A DNA stretch of 64,000 nucleotides from CAYMQB01 sp964392665. Its GTDB lineage: Bacteria; Hydrothermota; E44-bin80. The notes beneath the pieces are model-generated. The model was given only the letters and a program-made list of their open reading frames with translations. It did not search any database and was not told the origin of the DNA. How positions within the stretch are numbered: position 1 is the stretch's first letter; every line of letters begins with the position of its first letter. Below, piece by piece: positions 60,267 through 64,000 of the stretch. The stretch lies in the NCBI GenBank assembly GCA_964392665.1, contig CAYMQB010000009.1, positions 9,110 to 73,109 on the forward strand, in the 5' to 3' direction. The translations under genes and the position numbers were made by a program.

Positions 60267-63200
60267 TTATTGTAAGAAGATAATTTTTTCATTATCAATA
60301 AAGCCCTTTACAGGGATTTCCATCTTTACAAAATATATGCCCTGAGGAACTTTATATCCTTTGTCGTCTCTCCCGTTCCAGATTATCCTTGTATTTCCTT
60401 CACACTTTTTGCTTGAGAGCAAAGTCCTAACTTTTCTGCCGCAGACATTGTAGACATTGACCGATGTTGCAGCATTGGACTCCATACAGCAATAGATGTT
60501 GACTACACTTTTCGTAATATTTGGGAAGACAAGTAAGTTGTTTTTGAATGATGGAACATAAAGTTTCAATTCTTTTTTCCCTGTTATTTTGTCGCCTTCG
60601 ATATTAACGTCATCGATGTAAATGCCTTCTGCTATATCCGCATCGTCGGATGTGAATGAGAAAAGCAATTGGATCTCTTCGCCTGGCGTGAGATACGAAA
60701 GGTCATAGTCTTCGGGCAGCCAATCATTGCCAATGGTAAGCATAGAATCAAGTGCACCTCCGCTTCCAATATAATCGAATGTATCTGAGGAAGATTGTCT
60801 TTTGATAATAATATGTAGACCGTCGGAACCGTAATTCGTAAACTCATACCAGTGCCAGAAACTAAGATGAGTATTTAGACCCACCTTGAATGGAATGCTT
60901 GTAAGCTGTCCACTGGAGTTGGATTCATACTTATGCGTTGATTCGAGTCCGCAGTACCAGCTGTAGCTCCCGGCGTGTTTTCTGTAAGTAGACAGATGCC
61001 AATTATCCAGACTTCCGGAATGCGACCATTTTGCGGTTCCGGATTCCATATCATCAGAGAATCCGAGATGACCAATAGCTACAACGAGTGAACCTGCGAA
61101 TGCAAATCCTTCAGTCGTTGTGATGTCATATTTAATGATTGTGAAATATGGGTCAGGGCAGGTATTGGTAATTAGAGAAGAGAGCGTTCCTGTTTGTGAA
61201 CTCTGCGGGGGGATTGTTACCCAGGAAGGACTGGTACCACCAGTTAAAGATATATATGGGTCGGATTCGCTGAATGTGCAGTTGACAGTGTATCCGTATC
61301 CATCACCCCAATTCTTGAGAGAATAGTAAAGGTCGATATTTTCGCCGGGTTCCGGAATGCCATTATTGTTTTCATCATATAGGCTATCGAATTCAACGGA
61401 CAGTTCGGGTTTTGTAATCATTTCATTAACCCAGCTCTGCCAGGAGCCTTGAGCTGAGGTTGCTTCAAGGCGTAGCTTTGCCACCTCACCATTTTCGGTA
61501 TTTGAAGCAACGATTATTGCAAATGTGCACAATATGGTGTTTCCCGGTTCAACTGTGCCTGTAAAGGTATGCAAACTGTCGATCATCGATACGAATAAAT
61601 CATCGCTTGAAAGTTTAGTGATGGGATTTATTACAGACTGCGTTCCATAATTTTTCATATTTATAAAGAAATAGGAACTCTCTCCAGGATTCAATAATCC
61701 ATCGTTATTACCCGAGATATCATCCTGAATGGAGTGCGTATTGTATGCCAGGTATGAACCGAGTATTTTTGTATATAGCGAGTCTATGAAGGGTAAGAAA
61801 TCTCTGCCGGTTACCGTAAGTTTTACCATTCCAGGTGTAGTAATATTCACAGTTGTTTTGAATTCCCCCAGCTCATTTGTGTATCCTCTTTCATAGAGTT
61901 CGTCGGATTTCAATAAACATACCAGTGCATTCTCTACGGGTTCTGCAGAGAAATTTCTCACGGTAATGATTACTTCCATTCCATTTTGTAGGGTATCCGG
62001 ACGAAAAACCGAAAGAACCGAAGGCGTATCAGTCCAGATAGGCATTTCAGGGTCACCCAAAAGGTTTAGTTGATATTGATGCCATCTATAGACATTTTCT
62101 GCTCTTGAGCGAGGTATGAAGTCGACCTTGTTCATTGCCAGAGTATAGCCTATGTGAGTTAATTTTCTTAGAAGCAGGATATTGTAAAAGTTTGCATCGA
62201 ATCTATCGGAATATCCGTAACAAGGATTTCCAGGAGAACCCCATCCATACCGTGAATTGCCTATAAAAGCAACTCCACCGCCGTTTGCGTTGTTTACATA
62301 ATGCTCGGCAATGGCATCGTAGTCTATAGCACTTGACCAGCATCCAATAGAGTAAAGAATTCCCTGCCTGTCTCCATTCGAAAGATTATCCATATCGTTC
62401 CTTAATAGATAATCCTGACCTATGCTCATAACCGTATACCAAGCGTGTCCATCATGGTTAAGGAGATTCTGTCCAGAATTTATTGCAGTTGTCACGGTAC
62501 CGTAATTCTCGTTTCCCCAGGATTCGTATAGTTTTGTGATATTAAACCTGGCTGGCACATAGAGACTGTCGATGAGGTTCTTGCCTATGCCAGAGTCTGT
62601 ATAAGGGTCCCACCATAGAATCATTGCAAAGAACAGTATATTTAACTCATAATCGCACGGGGGATTCACTTCGTATGTGAGTATTTTATTAACGAAGGTT
62701 GTAACATTCGTTGTTGAATGGGCAGGAACTCTTCCCACGAAAACATCCGGATAAAGGTCGACCGAGTCGGCAATTTCTCCATACGGTCCCGTTCCATTGT
62801 AATTCCAGTTACCGTCAAGGTCTGAATAGTAAAGGTCTGCTCGGATACTATCTTCGTCTTCTGGCTGATAACCAGCTTCACACGCCATTGCGAATGCGAC
62901 TCTTGCGGGAACGATACCAGTATCTCCTCCCAAGAGAATCCAGATGGTTCCCCAGTTTGTGTGTGCATCCTTGATGAAGTTTCTTATTTTTTCCTGATTA
63001 TCGCTTCCCGGGCAGTTTGCATATATGGAATCTGTTGTAACGATAACCGTTCTGATACCTTTTTGTGTTTTCCAGTCGCATAGTGGTTGAAAATAGGAAG
63101 CATAGGAAGATGATGTAATAATAACATAATCGATGGTTGAATCTGAATCGATTCCATTGAAGGGGTCGTAAATAACTTCGGGATTTTCGCACAGAGAAAC

Positions 63201-63797
63201 AACTGATTTCCTTAGAATTTTTCTACTCAAGTTTGATATTCTTGTTATTTTCTGAAGGCTAGGTCCCATTCTGTAGTTTATTCTAAAGGTCACTTCCTTG
63301 ATTTTTTCAAGTTTTCTTTCAAGAGGTATGTATCTATACGGATAGAAATTCAAACTTAAGATTCGATAACCGCTCATATTTCCAGTTGCCCCTATTTCTA
63401 TACACTTTTGCGGAAATGCTTTGTTACTCGAATATATTTTCGGATTCCCGGGAGTCCAGGGACCCGGTTCAAATTTTAATAGTGGTGTTGAAAGGATTGC
63501 TGGTTTTTGGACGGGATATACCTCGAAATTTCCATCTACATTGTCTACAATCGTGTTGACTATATCAATTCCAGTAACTACAGCGGTTTCTGGTATCAGA
63601 TAATGTTTTGTAATAACAGGAAGTTGGGGTGCGCCAGGTTCTGCTGTAAGGTCTGCGCCTTCTACTTTAATAATATCGTAACTATCGCTCTTTGTTAATA
63701 CTGCAGGATTGTCAAAAACGATTCTTTGCATCATTGAGCCTTGCATTGTTGAAGTTATTGCGAGGATAAGAATAAGAATAAACATTAGATGTTTCAT
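60267..63797 (-). CDS. Gingipain-like C25 cysteine protease with C-terminal sorting domain
   Basis: A 1176-residue secreted protein with signal peptide (MKHLMFILILILAITS). The catalytic domain (about 215-600) has the C25 His in HDGHAWYT (about 449) and Cys in SIGCWSSAID (about 485), then NGGGVAFIGNSRYGWG. Two or three Ig-like/CARDB-like repeats follow (LNPGESSYFFINMKN; NNGIPEPGENIDLYYS). A sugar-binding-like jelly roll comes near 930-1060, then a FlgD-like Ig tail (NVYNVCGRKVRTLL, IIWNGRDDKGYKVPQGIYFV), which in FCB bacteria marks type IX export. AAGGAGG precedes the ATG. Confidence 0.9.
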   Translation of the reverse strand: MKHLMFILILILAITSTMQGSMMQRIVFDNPAVLTKSDSYDIIKVEGADLTAEPGAPQLPVITKHYLIPETAVVTGIDIVNTIVDNVDGNFEVYPVQKPAILSTPLLKFEPGPWTPGNPKIYSSNKAFPQKCIEIGATGNMSGYRILSLNFYPYRYIPLERKLEKIKEVTFRINYRMGPSLQKITRISNLSRKILRKSVVSLCENPEVIYDPFNGIDSDSTIDYVIITSSSYASYFQPLCDWKTQKGIRTVIVTTDSIYANCPGSDNQEKIRNFIKDAHTNWGTIWILLGGDTGIVPARVAFAMACEAGYQPEDEDSIRADLYYSDLDGNWNYNGTGPYGEIADSVDLYPDVFVGRVPAHSTTNVTTFVNKILTYEVNPPCDYELNILFFAMILWWDPYTDSGIGKNLIDSLYVPARFNITKLYESWGNENYGTVTTAINSGQNLLNHDGHAWYTVMSIGQDYLLRNDMDNLSNGDRQGILYSIGCWSSAIDYDAIAEHYVNNANGGGVAFIGNSRYGWGSPGNPCYGYSDRFDANFYNILLLRKLTHIGYTLAMNKVDFIPRSRAENVYRWHQYQLNLLGDPEMPIWTDTPSVLSVFRPDTLQNGMEVIITVRNFSAEPVENALVCLLKSDELYERGYTNELGEFKTTVNITTPGMVKLTVTGRDFLPFIDSLYTKILGSYLAYNTHSIQDDISGNNDGLLNPGESSYFFINMKNYGTQSVINPITKLSSDDLFVSMIDSLHTFTGTVEPGNTILCTFAIIVASNTENGEVAKLRLEATSAQGSWQSWVNEMITKPELSVEFDSLYDENNNGIPEPGENIDLYYSLKNWGDGYGYTVNCTFSESDPYISLTGGTSPSWVTIPPQSSQTGTLSSLITNTCPDPYFTIIKYDITTTEGFAFAGSLVVAIGHLGFSDDMESGTAKWSHSGSLDNWHLSTYRKHAGSYSWYCGLESTHKYESNSSGQLTSIPFKVGLNTHLSFWHWYEFTNYGSDGLHIIIKRQSSSDTFDYIGSGGALDSMLTIGNDWLPEDYDLSYLTPGEEIQLLFSFTSDDADIAEGIYIDDVNIEGDKITGKKELKLYVPSFKNNLLVFPNITKSVVNIYCCMESNAATSVNVYNVCGRKVRTLLSSKKCEGNTRIIWNGRDDKGYKVPQGIYFVKMEIPVKGFIDNEKIIFLQ

Positions 63798-63899
63798 TTT
63801 TCCTCCTTGTGCATGGTTAATTTCGTAATTTGCTTATAGAGAAATAATATTCTCTCTGTGTGCTCTGTGGTTTCTTTTATCCTGTTTTTCATTAACTAT

Positions 63900-63928
63900 A
63901 GAATAATACTCATTTATCTCATTGTCAA
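63900..63928 (-). promoter_or_regulatory. Promoter of the C25 protease gene
   Basis: TTGACA (63923-63928), 17 bp, TATTCT (63900-63905) on the minus strand, leader about 100 nt. The 63930-64000 end of the window shows no gene. Confidence 0.6.
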
Positions 63929-64000
63929 GGGAAAAGAGTAAATTAGCAGACAAATCGAAAGTAGAATTAAGCAGTGTATCTTTGCACTTAAAAATCATCC

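Overview
The window reads as one AT-rich chromosome segment from an anaerobic, uncultured-type bacterium. An extra block in SecA of the kind known from the FCB group, a gingipain-like C25 protease with a FlgD-like sorting tail, an envelope rich in lipoproteins, and large Hdr/2-oxoacid:ferredoxin oxidoreductase clusters fit a WOR-3/Stahlbacteria, Cloacimonadota or related lineage. This placement is inference; no rRNA gene is present to test it. UGA is an ordinary stop in many genes here (clpC, plsY) but is read through as selenocysteine in three.

Layout. 1-5.0 kb: tail of a cysteine desulfurase, an IscU-MIP18 fusion and a TusA-like protein, convergent with smpB-amidase-murI-cca. 5.4-12 kb (minus): leuC-type dehydratase, rpmE, rho, a FecR-like anchored protein, an HD protein and clpC. 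12.3-19 kb: DUF362 ferredoxin, lipoproteins, a TonB-type protein, GT2, plsY and a dipeptidase. 19.2-22.3 kb: secA, followed by a MITE-like element, repeats and a GxxExxY protein. 23.3-36.6 kb (minus): one run of twelve genes, korD-korA1-korB1-korA2-korB2-korC-hdrA2-mvhD-hdrD-hdrC-hdrB-hdrA1. 36.8-39.4 kb: leuS with a leucine-rich leader peptide and attenuator. 40.4-46.3 kb: rpmH-rnpA-yidD-yidC-mnmE and membrane genes, then malic enzyme. 48.7-51.4 kb: a selenium operon lysR-DUF3343-yedF-selD. 52.2-60.2 kb: three B12-type radical SAM enzymes, two acyltransferase-like proteins, a GH3-family enzyme and a small Cys-rich protein, tightly packed. 60.3-63.8 kb: the C25 protease.

Main discoveries. (1) Both hdrA genes and selD look broken by in-frame UGA. 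The breaks lie exactly where family members carry redox or catalytic Cys, and hairpins follow, so they are selenoproteins. HdrA1 has Sec at both positions of the CxxC motif (UxxU) and two tandem hairpins; HdrA2 has CxxU and keeps only the second hairpin. (2) Kor and Hdr genes form one transcription unit, suggesting that 2-oxoacid oxidation is coupled to an electron-bifurcating Hdr complex. The second KorB paralogue has lost its CPGCG and GDGD motifs. (3) leuS has a 23-codon leader with six Leu codons, a terminator just before leuS, and an antiterminator arm inside the leader codons. (4) Several promoters with near-consensus -35/-10 boxes and 17-bp spacers end 5-9 nt before an ATG, implying leaderless mRNAs; some begin with tiny ORFs that abut the next gene. 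(5) The radical SAM/GNAT/GH3 cluster looks like an uncharacterised biosynthetic pathway.

The pieces connect: selD and its neighbours would supply selenophosphate for the Sec-dependent Hdr proteins, and Fe-S assembly genes would serve the many clusters of Kor/Hdr. All functions are read from sequence motifs only; no searches were run.
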